DNA from: Dolichospermum sp. DET69
GTDB lineage: Bacteria; Cyanobacteriota; Cyanobacteriia; Cyanobacteriales; Nostocaceae
Direction: 5' to 3'
DNA: 64,000 nucleotides
Assembly: GCA_017355425.1 (NCBI GenBank)
Contig: CP070233.1
Span: 4,195,501 to 4,259,500 of the forward strand
Shown here: positions 9,511 to 18,922 of the stretch, in pieces
Layout of the letters: every line of letters starts with the position of its first letter
How positions within the stretch are numbered: the stretch's first letter is position 1
Made by a program: the position numbers and the translations under genes
The notes under the pieces: generated by a model
The model's input: only the letters and a program-made list of their open reading frames with translations
The model's database searches: none
What the model was told of the DNA's origin: nothing

Positions 9511-10533
9511 TTAGTTATACATCGCTACTTTGATAACTTTCCGTGCCTTCATATCCATGAATACCTGTTCTAGATCCTGTAAAGGTCTATGTTCACTAAT
9601 GAGTAAGTCAAAAGGAATTTTTCCACTAGCAATCAGCGATAAAGCTGCTTTGACATATTCTGGTGTATTGTGAAATACGCCTTTGAGAGTAAGTTCACTA
9701 TAATGCAATTTTTCGGTATTAACGGCAATTGTGGTATCTTTTGGACAACCACCAAATAAATTGATAGTTGCACCAGGACGACCGCAAGCGATCGCTATTT
9801 CCCATACACTCGGTACACCTGTAGCCTCTATAACCACATCTGCACCCCAGCCGTCGGTTAATTCTTTGACTGTGTTGGCAATATCCGTAACTTGATGATA
9901 ATTGAAAGTCTGTGCTGCACCTAGCTTTTTACCAATTTCTAACCGTTGGTCATTACCACCCCACAATATTACTTGAGTATATGCTGCTAAAACCGCGACA
10001 AACATCAACCCAATCGCCCCATCACCTAAAACAACTACTCGGTCATGGGGTTTAACACCGGAACGACTGATACCATGTAATACACAAGCCAGCGGTTCAG
10101 TCATCGCTGCTAATACTAAGGGCAAATGATCGGGAACTTGTAATAAATTATGCCCAACAATGGGAGCAGGAATTCGGATATATTCCGCAAATGTACCATT
10201 GTTCCAAGTTAAATGAGGACATAAAGAATATTCTTGGCGTTGACAAAAGAAACATTTCATACAGGGAGCAGAATTATTTGCTACCACTCGTTCTCCCACC
10301 TGCCAATTCGTCACCCCAGCGCCGACAGCAACAATCCGTCCTGCACCTTCATGACCAAATAATGTCGGTGGTGTCAACATTTTAGCATGGCCACCCCGTC
10401 GCCATACCTTTAAATCTGTACCGCACGTAGTGGCTGCTTCCACCTGAATCACCACCTCTCCGGCTTGGGGAGTAGGGTCAGGAACTTGTTCTAGGCGTAA
10501 ATCCTCTTGTCCGTAGAGTAGTGCTGCTAACAA
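9511..10533 (-). CDS. Zinc-dependent alcohol dehydrogenase (MDR family)
   Basis: A 340-residue medium-chain dehydrogenase. The catalytic zinc ligands are in CGTDLK (residue 37) and GHEGAGRIVAVG; the four structural-zinc cysteines are in CMKCFFCQRQEYSLC; the NAD(P)-binding turn is VVVLGDGAIGLM. The layout matches threonine/sorbitol dehydrogenase-like members, which oxidise secondary alcohols or polyols. The exact substrate is not evident, and no pathway genes flank it. Confidence 0.88.
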   Translation of the reverse strand: MLAALLYGQEDLRLEQVPDPTPQAGEVVIQVEAATTCGTDLKVWRRGGHAKMLTPPTLFGHEGAGRIVAVGAGVTNWQVGERVVANNSAPCMKCFFCQRQEYSLCPHLTWNNGTFAEYIRIPAPIVGHNLLQVPDHLPLVLAAMTEPLACVLHGISRSGVKPHDRVVVLGDGAIGLMFVAVLAAYTQVILWGGNDQRLEIGKKLGAAQTFNYHQVTDIANTVKELTDGWGADVVIEATGVPSVWEIAIACGRPGATINLFGGCPKDTTIAVNTEKLHYSELTLKGVFHNTPEYVKAALSLIASGKIPFDLLISEHRPLQDLEQVFMDMKARKVIKVAMYN

Positions 10534-11195
10534 ATTTTTTCACCTATAAATAAGAAGTAGGAGCGTAGGGTATGCGCCCATAAGTATGGTTTATACCACA
10601 ATATTCGCATCAATTCAACACGTTTTTGTACCGTCTTGAGTGGCAGCAGCGGATACTTTGTATTTAAAATTAGCAATACCTGATTCTAAGTAAGTAGGCA
10701 TAATTAAATATAACATGGGCAGGCAAGATGCCCACCCCACAATAAGTATCTGACAGGTGTAGGTTTTTAATATTCTCTGTAAAAGCAAGACCAGGAAGAC
10801 AAGGAGGGATAGTAAACAAGGAGGATTTTATCCACAAAATACTCGATTTATGGGTTATTTTATGACCAATCATCCCTTTCTTGTCCGGTTTTCCTCCCTT
10901 GTGACCTTGTCTGCCTTCCCAAGTCTTGTCCTCAAGACAATGTAAAATACCTACCCTTGTGAGACAATAAGTATAATGTTCTTGTGGGGTAGGATTCTTG
11001 ACCCCCATAGTCGAAAATATTATTTTATATTTATTTCAGCCCATCTATTTACCTAAATTTTGTTAAAAACTGGACAGATAAATTTGTAGGAACGAAGTTA
11101 CTAGTACCGCACGACGGAAGTTAAAAGTCTGATGAAATAGAATAGGCTTTTCATCTATTTTAAATGGTTGGTTTATTTACGCCGCAGTGTACTAA
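10534..11195. other. Intergenic region with dispersed repeats and one small open frame
   Basis: Contains the dispersed motif gggcaggcaagatgcccacc (about 10719-10738; relatives near 31400 and 37640), a purine/pyrimidine-rich stretch at 10790-10930, and at 11099-11193 a copy of the ctagtaccgc...ggttggttt repeat seen near 5653. On the minus strand a short frame at about 10700-10632 reads MPTYLESGIANFKYKVSAAA and continues for eight more residues; it could be a gene remnant but has no recognisable family. An open 112-codon frame at 10670-11008 is repeat-derived. Confidence 0.4.
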
Positions 11196-11393
11196 TTAAG
11201 AACTCAAAGCAGTTTGAGGTAAAACTTCTTGATTACGAGTTTCTAACTTGGATAGTGGCTTAGATACACCATTTACAGTTAAAACTGGTACTTCCTGTCT
11301 ACAGGAAAGACAAAACCAATAAACCTCATGATGACGGACATGACGCAAAATCGAACCACCACAGCAGGGGCAGGTGTTAACTATAATACTCAT
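11196..11393 (-). CDS. Small zinc-ribbon protein
   Basis: 65 residues with two CxxC knuckles: CPCC at residues 8-11 and CLSC at 28-31, separated by 16 residues, the spacing of a zinc ribbon. The region between (LRHVRHHEVYWF) is basic and aromatic. Such small ribbons are common in cyanobacteria, but the role is unknown; nucleic-acid or protein binding is only an inference. It is a single gene with a purine-rich ggagga motif just upstream of the ATG. Confidence 0.7.
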   Translation of the reverse strand: MSIIVNTCPCCGGSILRHVRHHEVYWFCLSCRQEVPVLTVNGVSKPLSKLETRNQEVLPQTALSS

Positions 11394-11874
11394 ACCGATG
11401 TCCTCCTTTTAAAAAATTAGCTCCAGGTAATGTTAAAATTAATCTAGGCATTACCATTAAACAATTCAAACTTATACTTTTATCTTGATTTACAGCACTT
11501 TCTGCTGTTATGAAGTACATCATAGTCCCCTCTCGAAGAGCGGAGAAGGGATTGGGGGTGGGGTTCATGTACCTCACTCAATCAAGAACCGCTGTAATGC
11601 CGTTCACTTTTGCAGTCTTTTATTCCCCCCATTCGCAATTCTCCAATTTGGAGAAATTTCTGATGAAAAACTATCAATAAATGCTAAATTAACTGGCTGC
11701 TCAGATGTTTCTGCAAATTCATATTTTTTATTAAACCCATGAACAATTAGGAGAACATTATTAAACTATAAACCAGTATAGACCTTATTCATCTATCTTA
11801 GGGATCATAAAGATCCAATTTTCTGAGACAATTAATTTAACATTATTTTACTATCCTTCTCAATTTATTAACTA
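11394..11874. other. Intergenic region upstream of xthA
   Basis: Carries a ccctctcgaagagcggagaaggg palindrome-like repeat at about 11526-11550 and AT-rich DNA further on. The divergent promoters of the zinc-ribbon gene and xthA must lie here. The frames at 11377-11742 cross these repeats and lack coding character. Confidence 0.4.
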
Positions 11875-12657
11875 ATGAAAATTGCTACTTGGAATGTCAA
11901 TTCTGTAAGAACTCGTTTAGAACAGGTTATCAATTGGTTAACAGAAAATCCTGTTGATGTTTTGTGTTTACAAGAGACTAAAGTCATAGATCAGGACTTT
12001 CCCCTTATCGCGTTTGAAAATTTAGGCTATTATCTGTATATTTCCGGGCAAAAATCTTATAATGGTGTAGCTTTAATTAGTCGTCAACCCTTAACAGATG
12101 TAAGTGTAGGTTTTGGTAATATTTTACCGGAGATAGAATCAGAATGGGATGCACAAAAACGAGTAATTTCAGGTGTAATTGAGGGAGTAAGAATTGTGAA
12201 TCTTTATGTTCCCAATGGTTCATCTATCGGCAGCGAAAAGTATGAATATAAGTTAGGCTGGTTAAAAATCCTCAAGGAATATTTACAGACTTTACTATTA
12301 TCAAATTCGGCTATTTCTATGTGTGGTGATTTTAATATTGCTTTAGAAGATATAGATATTAATGATCAGGTAAAGATAGACAATCACATTATGGCATCTG
12401 TTTTAGAACGTCAAGCTTTACGAGATATCCTCAGTTTAGGTTTTGCAGATGCTTTTCGTAAATTTAACAGCGAAGGAGAAAATTATAGTTGGTGGGATTA
12501 TCGCACCGCTGCTTTTAAGCGTAATCTAGGTTGGCGTATAGATCATCATTATCTTACACCAAGTTTGTATGAACGCGCCCAAAGTTGCACTATTGATGTT
12601 GAACCTCGGAAGTTAGTTCAACCAAGTGATCATACTCCAGTCATTGTGGAATTTTAA
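11875..12657 (+). CDS. xthA: Exodeoxyribonuclease III
   Basis: An AP endonuclease/3'-exonuclease for base-excision repair. The 260-residue length is normal. MKIATWNVNSVRTR opens the exo-endo-phosphatase fold; the metal ligand glutamate is E34 in LQETK, the catalytic block GDFNIAL is near residue 149, and SDHTPVI near the C-terminus supplies the Asp-His pair. The gene is flanked by repeats and appears to be a single transcription unit. Confidence 0.95.
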   Translation: MKIATWNVNSVRTRLEQVINWLTENPVDVLCLQETKVIDQDFPLIAFENLGYYLYISGQKSYNGVALISRQPLTDVSVGFGNILPEIESEWDAQKRVISGVIEGVRIVNLYVPNGSSIGSEKYEYKLGWLKILKEYLQTLLLSNSAISMCGDFNIALEDIDINDQVKIDNHIMASVLERQALRDILSLGFADAFRKFNSEGENYSWWDYRTAAFKRNLGWRIDHHYLTPSLYERAQSCTIDVEPRKLVQPSDHTPVIVEF

Positions 12658-12746
12658 ATCCCAACTCCACTACGGAATAATTAAACGCAGATAAATGCAG
12701 ATAAACGCGGATAATAGGATGTTTGAAAAGTATCAGAATTAATCGA

Positions 12747-13000
12747 GATCCCCCCAACCCCCCTTAAAAAGCTACGGTGTACACACAAGTCTTCTAGAGT
12801 TGCCCCACAACGTTTAGATCCCCCCAACCCCCCTTAAAAAGGGGGGCTAAATTCTTCAAAGTCCCCCTTTTTAAGGGGGATTTAGGGGGATCGGATAACG
12901 TTTAGCATCCTGTCTAGAGATGTGTGTACACCGTAGCCTTAAAAAGGGGGGCTAAATTCCTCAAAGTCCCCCTTTTTAAGGGGGATTTAGGGGGATCTAT
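12747..13000. repeat. Dispersed gatcccccc palindromic repeat, interrupted
   Basis: A repeat built of gatccccccaacccccctt ... aaggggg..ctaaattc..caaagtccccc ... aagggggatttagggggatc appears twice. The outer copy is split: left part 12747-12770 and right part from 12946 to about 13000. A second, complete copy lies between them (12818-12892) inside the inserted element. Arms are strongly self-complementary. Confidence 0.7.
12763..12945. mobile_element. 167-bp MITE with 8-bp target duplication
   Basis: Element 12771-12937 has perfect 17-bp inverted ends (gctacggtgtacacaca at the left, its complement at 12921-12937). It is flanked by a direct duplication cttaaaaa at 12763-12770 and 12938-12945 (8-10 bp depending on where the ambiguous end base is placed). 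It encodes nothing and carries a full copy of the same repeat family it inserted into. Confidence 0.8.
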
Positions 13001-13084
13001 GGGTGTCAGATCTCACAGAAAAAAGTTTTCAAACAACCTCTAAATGTGACTCTTTCTTTCTTCTCAATTCCTGACTTTTGTTAA

Positions 13085-14425
13085 TTATCTACCCAACAAT
13101 AAACCTCTGAAGAAATAAATCATATTGGTGAATATCTGTTCTATCCATAATATAGCCTGATCTAACCATTCAAGTATTTGTTCTAATGGGTGTTTTTCAT
13201 AGCCTAATGATGTGGCAGAAATATCAATCCAGTCTGGTTTAAAATTAAATTCCTGGCTGGTTTTATTACCTTTTTCGGGAAATTGCTCATTTTCAGATTT
13301 AGGTACTTTTTTATCTGTTTTACTGCGATTATTTAATAAGTCCCATTTTGGTTGAGGTGGTTGAAAATTATTAACATCACCATCATCAACTAATTTTTCT
13401 GGTATACTTGTAAATACAGGTTCTATTTGATCAATATTCTTTTTTATTTCTCCAAATAAATCAGTCCACGTTAACCAAGGATCTCCGACAACATCACTCT
13501 TATTTAACTGATTATTTGGAGTTAAAATTGGTTGATAATCAGGTTTGGTAGCTATTTTCTCAGTAGAAGAATTTGCACCAATTTGATAATTATTTCTTCC
13601 TCCAAAAAAGTAATTTATCGCGGCTGCTATTAAATCAGAGATTTGAGGTTTCTGAAGTTGCAAACTATCATTATTTACAGTTAAATTGTGAATAATTTCC
13701 TGACTGCGTTTTTGTACAGGTACTAATGCTGTAGTTTCTAAATTAGCAACTAATTGATCCAGAAATCCAAAAAATTTGATGGGATTTAGGAGAGATTTTT
13801 GTGCTATTATAGAATCTTCATCAGTTAACTTATTTAGAAGTTGATCAATTTTTGGTAATAATTCTTTTTGCTGGTGAGCAATTAATTGTAAAGAATACCG
13901 ATATTCACTAATTTCACTATTAATTCTATCTGCTAATTTCACATTTTGCCCAGGTGTGAAAACATCAAAAATCCGATTATCCGCACTCACTAATACCAAA
14001 TTACGGGTTTGCAATTCTACGGCAATTCCCTGTACTGTTGGTATATGTTGTTGGAGTGTATTTTCCGAAGTTGGAGAATTTTGCTTGGGAAAAACTTTCT
14101 CCCACAAAGATCCTAAAAATGCCAAAGGATTTGTTTTTTGGGACTTTGGTAAATCACCATCTCCAGGAGGAAGATTTTTGACTATATCTAATATATTTTG
14201 AATTGGTGCGTCACTAGCTGGAGGATTTGCTGACTGTAATTGTTTTCCTGTTTCATTTTGTTGCAATAATTGGTAAAGTGGATAGAGTAGATAACCTACA
14301 CCTACCTGAGTTGCAACTTGTAAGTTTTTGACTGTACTTTCCCATTTTTGTGTCAACCGCCGAGTATGCTGGTAGACAAAGTTAAAGAGTTTGCTTTGAT
14401 AGCGATTTGAAGAATCGGAAGACAT
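13085..14425 (-). CDS. Conserved hypothetical protein, 446 residues
   Basis: A long, mostly helical and low-complexity protein with no recognised catalytic motif. The first ~65 residues (NRYQSKLFNFVYQHTRRLTQ) are basic and helical, the middle holds a compact domain (QGIAVELQTRNLVLVSADNR), and residues ~300-400 are polar, probably disordered. The C-terminus ends in a short hydrophobic helix (ILWIEQIFTNMIYFFRGLLL) that could be membrane-associated. It is divergent from the alpha-mannosidase gene across ~100 bp. I do not recognise the family. Confidence 0.65.
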   Translation of the reverse strand: MSSDSSNRYQSKLFNFVYQHTRRLTQKWESTVKNLQVATQVGVGYLLYPLYQLLQQNETGKQLQSANPPASDAPIQNILDIVKNLPPGDGDLPKSQKTNPLAFLGSLWEKVFPKQNSPTSENTLQQHIPTVQGIAVELQTRNLVLVSADNRIFDVFTPGQNVKLADRINSEISEYRYSLQLIAHQQKELLPKIDQLLNKLTDEDSIIAQKSLLNPIKFFGFLDQLVANLETTALVPVQKRSQEIIHNLTVNNDSLQLQKPQISDLIAAAINYFFGGRNNYQIGANSSTEKIATKPDYQPILTPNNQLNKSDVVGDPWLTWTDLFGEIKKNIDQIEPVFTSIPEKLVDDGDVNNFQPPQPKWDLLNNRSKTDKKVPKSENEQFPEKGNKTSQEFNFKPDWIDISATSLGYEKHPLEQILEWLDQAILWIEQIFTNMIYFFRGLLLGR

Positions 14426-14525
14426 GGTAGGTAATTATGTGTAAGTTGTAGGGTGAGGTTATGAAACTCCCAGCAAGTTGTTAATTTTCGTCAATATCAA
14501 TTACTTATATTATTTTATTAGAAAT

Positions 14526-17500
14526 ATGAATCTTCCTGTATCCTCATTAAATACCAAATCTATATCCGCCGCAATTGAAAATTTACGTTCTTGTTGTCAA
14601 GTTGATATCCAGTCAAGCTGGAGGTATCAAGAAAATGACGGGGTAGTTACTGATTTTATCCCATTTAGTTTAACTGATTGGCAACCTGTTGAGCTAAATG
14701 AAAAAGCCCATATTTCCTGGAAAGGGGGAAAACAGGTATTATGGTTAGTGCAAAAATTTTCTGTTCCCCAGAATTTATATAACTTTCCATTAACGGGTTT
14801 GTCTTTGCGCTTGGCTTTGGTGTGGTGGGCTGATGCGGCAGAAGTATATGTTAATGGTAAGCTAGTATTAACTGGTGATTTGTTTGATTCTTCACCGCGA
14901 GTATTACTCAGTCCCAGTGTAACTCCTGGAGAAGAGTTTACCATAGCTCTGCGCTTAGTGAGTCCGGGACATGACAACGGGGCATTAATGCGATCGCTTG
15001 CAATTTACGAGTCAACAGATTACAATAATCCTGATGCTGGTTTTATTGCTGATGAATTAGCAGTTGTAGAGATACTTCTTGAAAATTCCGCACCAGAAAA
15101 ACTTACTGATTTAGCTGCGGAAGTTGAAAAACTCACAAATCGTCAAGACGCAGAAAATCAAGACTGGAAAACTTATCTGGTTAATTTACGAGAAACTTAT
15201 TTAGGTTTATCTGAATTTATCAGCAAAGAAAAATTAAATATATATTTATTAGGTCATGCTCATTTAGATTTAGCATGGTTATGGCCTGTCGAGGAAACTT
15301 GGAAAGCAGCACAAAATACTTTTGAGTCGGTTTTAAAACTCCAGCAGGATTTTCCCGAATTAATTTTCTCTCATACAACACCAGCGTTGTATACTTGGGT
15401 TGAAGAAAACCGTCCCGACTTGTTTCGAGAAATTCAGACTCAAGTTATAGCGGGAAAATGGGAAGTTTTCGGAGGTTTTTGGGTAGAACCAGATTTGAAT
15501 TTAATTGCTGGTGAGTCTATAGTTCGTCAGTTATTATATGGACAGCGGTATTTTCTCCAGAAGTTTGGAAAAATATCTTCTGTAGTTTGGGTTCCCGATA
15601 CCTTTGGTTTTTGTGCGACGTTACCCCAATTTTTTGCAACCGCAGGAATTGAGTTCTTTGTCACCCAAAAACTCCGCTGGAATGATACAACTAAATTTGA
15701 TTATGGCTTATTTTGGTGGCGATCGCCTGATGGTAGTCAAACATTAAGTTTCATGTCCGCACCTATCGGCGAAACCATCGCACCGGTTAAAATGGTCGAG
15801 TATGCTTGTGAGTGGAAAACTCAAACAGGTTTACAAAATTCTCTTTGGCTTCCCGGAGTAGGTGATCATGGTGGTGGTCCAACTCGTGATATGCTAGAAA
15901 CCGCACGACGTTGGGAACATTCCCCAATTTTCCCCAAGTTACAATTCACAACTTCTGAAAAATATCTTCAATTCATAAAATCTGAAAGTCAAAATTTACC
16001 AGTTTGGGAAAACGAACTTTATTTAGAATTTCACAGAGGATGTTATACTACCCACGCAGATCAAAAACGCTGGAATCGTCAATCTGAACATCTATTATAT
16101 AGTGCTGAGTTATTCGCAACTTTAGCAAATATCCTTTGTGGTGCAAAATTTCCGAAAACGGAAATAGAAACCGCGTGGAAAAAAGTTTTATTTAACCAGT
16201 TTCACGATATTTTACCTGGTTCTTCCATTACCCAAGTTTATGAAGACGCAATACCTGAATGGGAAGCAGTGGAAAAAATGGGAAGAAAAATACTAGAGGA
16301 GTCATTAATAGGAATCACTTCCAAAATCAATATACCACAACCTCCCAATTCTGAAAGTATTCCCGTCATAATTTTTAACTCTCTCAACTGGGAACGTTCC
16401 CAAGTCGTTAGTGTTGACTTAGGGAAAATTATCACCATTTCCCCAGACTGGAAAGTTTTAGATATTGAAGGAAAAGAAATTTTATCTCAAAGCTGCGAAA
16501 ATTCAACTTTATTATTTTTCGCAACAGTTCCATCTATAGGTTACAGTATTTTCTGGCTTTCTCCAGTTTCTCCCCAACCAAAAATCTTTCCTACAAACTG
16601 GATTTTAGAAAATGAATATCTACAAATTCAAGTTAACCCCGAAACCGGAGATTTAACCAGCGTCTTTGACAAAATCCAACAACGGGAAATTATCAATGGT
16701 GCGGGAAATCAACTTCAAGCTTTTACCGACAGCGGCCAATATTGGGACGCTTGGAACATTGATCCTAATTATAATACAAAACCCCTACCTGCAACCAAAT
16801 TAAAATCAATTCAATGGACAGAATATGGAGAAATTCACCAACGTTTGCGAGTAGTGCGTCAACTAGGGAAATCGGAATTCTGTCAAGATTACATTTTAGA
16901 ACTTGGTTCACGACTTTTGCAAATAGCTAATACTGTAAATTGGCAAGAAAATCAGGTATTAGTTAAAACAGCCTTTCCTCTCAATCTCCAAGCCGAATTT
17001 GCCACTTATGAAATTCCCTGTGGTGCTATTCGTCGGACTATAAACCCCCAAACCCCCGCAGAACAGGCAAAATGGGAAGTCCCCGCTTTACGTTGGGCAG
17101 ATTTAACCACAGATACAGAAATCGGAAAATACGGAGTTAGTCTCCTTAATGATTGCAAATATGGTTATGATGCTCAATCTAGTCAACTGCGGTTAACTTT
17201 ACTCAGAAGTTCCAACTGGCCAGACTCTCAAGCTGATAGAGGAATACACGAATTTACTTATAGTTTATACCCTCATTTGGGCAGTTGGGAAGAAGCAGAA
17301 ACTGTGAAACGTGGTTATGAGTTAAATGTGCCACTTCAAGTATTAGTAAACCCAGCAAATTATCAATCTAATTTGCATGGTTATCAAAATCAAAGTTTTC
17401 TAGATTTATCAGCAGATAATTTGATTTTAATGGCATTTAAACCTAGTGAAGATGATCTGGAAAAGTTTATAATTCGCTTTTATGAATGTCATGGAAAAAC

Positions 17501-17636
17501 AGCAGATTTATCTTTAAAAAGTGAGGTTTTAAGTTTAGGAGAACCTGTTGATTTATTAGAGAATTGTATTAAATCAGAGGAAAATATTCAACCTTGGAAA
17601 ATTACCACATTTAAAGCTGTAGTCAACATAGTTTAA
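14526..17636 (+). CDS. Alpha-mannosidase, glycoside hydrolase family 38
   Basis: A 1036-residue enzyme expected to release alpha-linked mannose from glycans. The N-terminal ~230 residues form a beta-sandwich. The GH38 domain follows, with zinc ligands in GHAHLDLAWLW (H244, H246 and D248 counting from this start) and the nucleophile aspartate near D358 in VPDTFGF. C-terminal beta-sandwich domains follow after residue ~600. The frame extends to a TTG at 14478, but ATG 14526 (MNLPVSSLN) is the better start. A GC-rich hairpin follows the stop. Confidence 0.93.
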   Translation: MNLPVSSLNTKSISAAIENLRSCCQVDIQSSWRYQENDGVVTDFIPFSLTDWQPVELNEKAHISWKGGKQVLWLVQKFSVPQNLYNFPLTGLSLRLALVWWADAAEVYVNGKLVLTGDLFDSSPRVLLSPSVTPGEEFTIALRLVSPGHDNGALMRSLAIYESTDYNNPDAGFIADELAVVEILLENSAPEKLTDLAAEVEKLTNRQDAENQDWKTYLVNLRETYLGLSEFISKEKLNIYLLGHAHLDLAWLWPVEETWKAAQNTFESVLKLQQDFPELIFSHTTPALYTWVEENRPDLFREIQTQVIAGKWEVFGGFWVEPDLNLIAGESIVRQLLYGQRYFLQKFGKISSVVWVPDTFGFCATLPQFFATAGIEFFVTQKLRWNDTTKFDYGLFWWRSPDGSQTLSFMSAPIGETIAPVKMVEYACEWKTQTGLQNSLWLPGVGDHGGGPTRDMLETARRWEHSPIFPKLQFTTSEKYLQFIKSESQNLPVWENELYLEFHRGCYTTHADQKRWNRQSEHLLYSAELFATLANILCGAKFPKTEIETAWKKVLFNQFHDILPGSSITQVYEDAIPEWEAVEKMGRKILEESLIGITSKINIPQPPNSESIPVIIFNSLNWERSQVVSVDLGKIITISPDWKVLDIEGKEILSQSCENSTLLFFATVPSIGYSIFWLSPVSPQPKIFPTNWILENEYLQIQVNPETGDLTSVFDKIQQREIINGAGNQLQAFTDSGQYWDAWNIDPNYNTKPLPATKLKSIQWTEYGEIHQRLRVVRQLGKSEFCQDYILELGSRLLQIANTVNWQENQVLVKTAFPLNLQAEFATYEIPCGAIRRTINPQTPAEQAKWEVPALRWADLTTDTEIGKYGVSLLNDCKYGYDAQSSQLRLTLLRSSNWPDSQADRGIHEFTYSLYPHLGSWEEAETVKRGYELNVPLQVLVNPANYQSNLHGYQNQSFLDLSADNLILMAFKPSEDDLEKFIIRFYECHGKTADLSLKSEVLSLGEPVDLLENCIKSEENIQPWKITTFKAVVNIV

Positions 17637-17652
17637 TTTTGCTGGAAGATTC

Positions 17653-17685
17653 AGATCCCCGACTTCTTGAAGAAGTCGGGGATCT
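17653..17685 (+). terminator. Terminator-like perfect palindrome
   Basis: Sixteen-base arms agatccccgacttctt and complement, followed by ttt, lie 17 bp after the alpha-mannosidase stop. It probably terminates that gene. This palindrome type is also a dispersed repeat in related cyanobacteria, so the placement may be opportunistic. Confidence 0.6.
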
Positions 17686-17770
17686 TTGTGTTCATAATTC
17701 ATTTAGGATTGCTATATATTCTTTTATATTGCTTAATAAACTAATCAAAGACTATTCTATTATACTTTAT

Positions 17771-18049
17771 ATGAACAACGAACCTATTTTGAACAAATCG
17801 CTAACTGATTGGCAAAGATTAGAGACAATGGAAGATGAAGATATTGATTTTTCTGACTGTCCAGAGATTACCCCCTCTCAATTTGCCAAAGCAACTGTCC
17901 ATCGTCGGACAAAATCTATACAAACTAAAGAATCAGTAATGTTGAATATTGATGTAGATGTGATTGAGTGGTTTAAATCTCAGGGAGAATCTTATCAAAA
18001 TCAAATCAATGCTTTATTGAGAGATTATATGCAAACACACCAATCCTAA
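17771..18049 (+). CDS. BrnA-like antitoxin (no BrnT partner seen)
   Basis: A 92-residue protein with the BrnA family core: IDFSDCPEITPSQFAKATV followed by MLNIDVDVIEWFKSQGESYQ and an INALLRDYM ribbon-helix-helix-type end. BrnA normally neutralises and co-represses with the BrnT RNase encoded just upstream. Here only the mannosidase, a terminator palindrome and ~85 bp lie upstream, so the toxin is missing or was never present. The frame opens further upstream (17639) but that part runs through the palindrome; ATG 17771 matches the family length. Confidence 0.8.
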   Translation: MNNEPILNKSLTDWQRLETMEDEDIDFSDCPEITPSQFAKATVHRRTKSIQTKESVMLNIDVDVIEWFKSQGESYQNQINALLRDYMQTHQS

Positions 18050-18064
18050 TCTATTCAGAGACAA

Positions 18065-18472
18065 TTATTCACAACGTCGCCAATTCTCTATTTGTAAATT
18101 AGGTACTCTTTGAAATTCTCTAACATTGGATGTAACAATAATGTAATTATGGCTTAATGTGGTTGCTGCAATGAGTACATCATAAGCACCAATAAGAGAA
18201 CCTGCAATTTTCAGAATACCTCTAATTTCTGCCGCTTTTTCTGCTTCTTGTGAGTTAAAAGGTAAGATTGTAATTGAAGTTAAAAATGGTTCAATTAACG
18301 GCTGAATTTTAATGGCTTTTTGAGGATTAATTGCTAATCCATATTTTACTTCCATCACGGTTAAAGATGAAATAAAAATATCAGTAGGAGAAATTGATTT
18401 GAGTTGCTTTAATGTATTTTGTTCTCCCTTGACAAAATCACTAACTACGCAAGTATCCAGTAGATAACCCAT
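18065..18472 (-). CDS. PIN-domain toxin (VapC-like)
   Basis: A 135-residue PIN ribonuclease of type II toxin-antitoxin systems. The first acidic residue is in LLDTCVVSDF (D6), the second in VMEVKYG, and the C-terminal acidic pair is around IGAYDVLIAATT and VTSNVREF. It begins 2 bp after its probable antitoxin ends (18475-18774), so the two are co-transcribed. Convergent with the BrnA-like gene. Confidence 0.87.
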   Translation of the reverse strand: MGYLLDTCVVSDFVKGEQNTLKQLKSISPTDIFISSLTVMEVKYGLAINPQKAIKIQPLIEPFLTSITILPFNSQEAEKAAEIRGILKIAGSLIGAYDVLIAATTLSHNYIIVTSNVREFQRVPNLQIENWRRCE

Positions 18473-18474
18473 AG

Positions 18475-18774
18475 TTATAATTCTATTTCTTGAGGTGCTA
18501 ATAATTCATCTCGATAAGATTCAAAGATGATATTTTCTGCTATACCTTCATGGTTAATAATTATTTCTGGCCAAGTGGTGGGTTTGGTGGGTAAGAATGT
18601 CACAAAAACACTGCTTTCTGTAATTCCCTGGGGTGTTTTTGAAAGTTCTATTTTGCCGTTTTTATAGATTCCTGGAATGGTTTGTAACATAGATTTTTCT
18701 GAAGTAGTGGTAAAACGATTAGGACGAGCTTTAGTATAATCAAAATTATACTCTGATAATAAATCATTGTTCAT
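18475..18774 (-). CDS. Probable antitoxin for the adjacent PIN toxin
   Basis: 99 residues. The N-terminus (FDYTKARPNRF) resembles a motif common at the start of small cyanobacterial antitoxins, and the middle (GIYKNGKIELSKTPQGI) resembles the DUF104/AF2212-type antitoxin strand. The gene lies 2 bp upstream of a PIN toxin, the normal place for an antitoxin. Assignment rests mainly on this context. Its ATG overlaps the stop of a 47-residue XisI-like frame. Confidence 0.7.
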   Translation of the reverse strand: MNNDLLSEYNFDYTKARPNRFTTTSEKSMLQTIPGIYKNGKIELSKTPQGITESSVFVTFLPTKPTTWPEIIINHEGIAENIIFESYRDELLAPQEIEL

Positions 18775-18907
18775 AAATCTTTTCTCTGTCTAAATATTCT
18801 TCTTTGACATCCAGTTTAAAGGTAGGAAAATGATACTTACGTTTTTTGATGGGAATGATAGTCAATATTTTTTTGATAATATTCCGATATTGTTCTAGTT
18901 TATCCAT
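18764..18907 (-). pseudogene. XisI-like N-terminal fragment, 47 codons
   Basis: Reads MDKLEQYRNIIKKIL, the characteristic beginning of XisI (fdxN-element excision controlling factor) family proteins, which are usually ~110 residues. After this start the sequence departs from the family (PIKKRKYHFPTFKLDVKEEY) and stops at 18764. The stop codon overlaps the start region of the antitoxin gene (ATGAACAATGA). Most likely a decayed copy; a real short fused frame is possible. Confidence 0.5.
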
Positions 18908-18922
18908 TGCTTGTTGATATAA

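Noticed and set aside
10670-11008. 112-codon minus-strand open frame
   Set aside because: It crosses the dispersed gggcaggcaagatgccc repeat and has no family-like sequence.
14478-14525. TTG start for the alpha-mannosidase
   Set aside because: The added residues are hydrophobic leader-like without a charged start, and the ATG at 14526 is a normal start.
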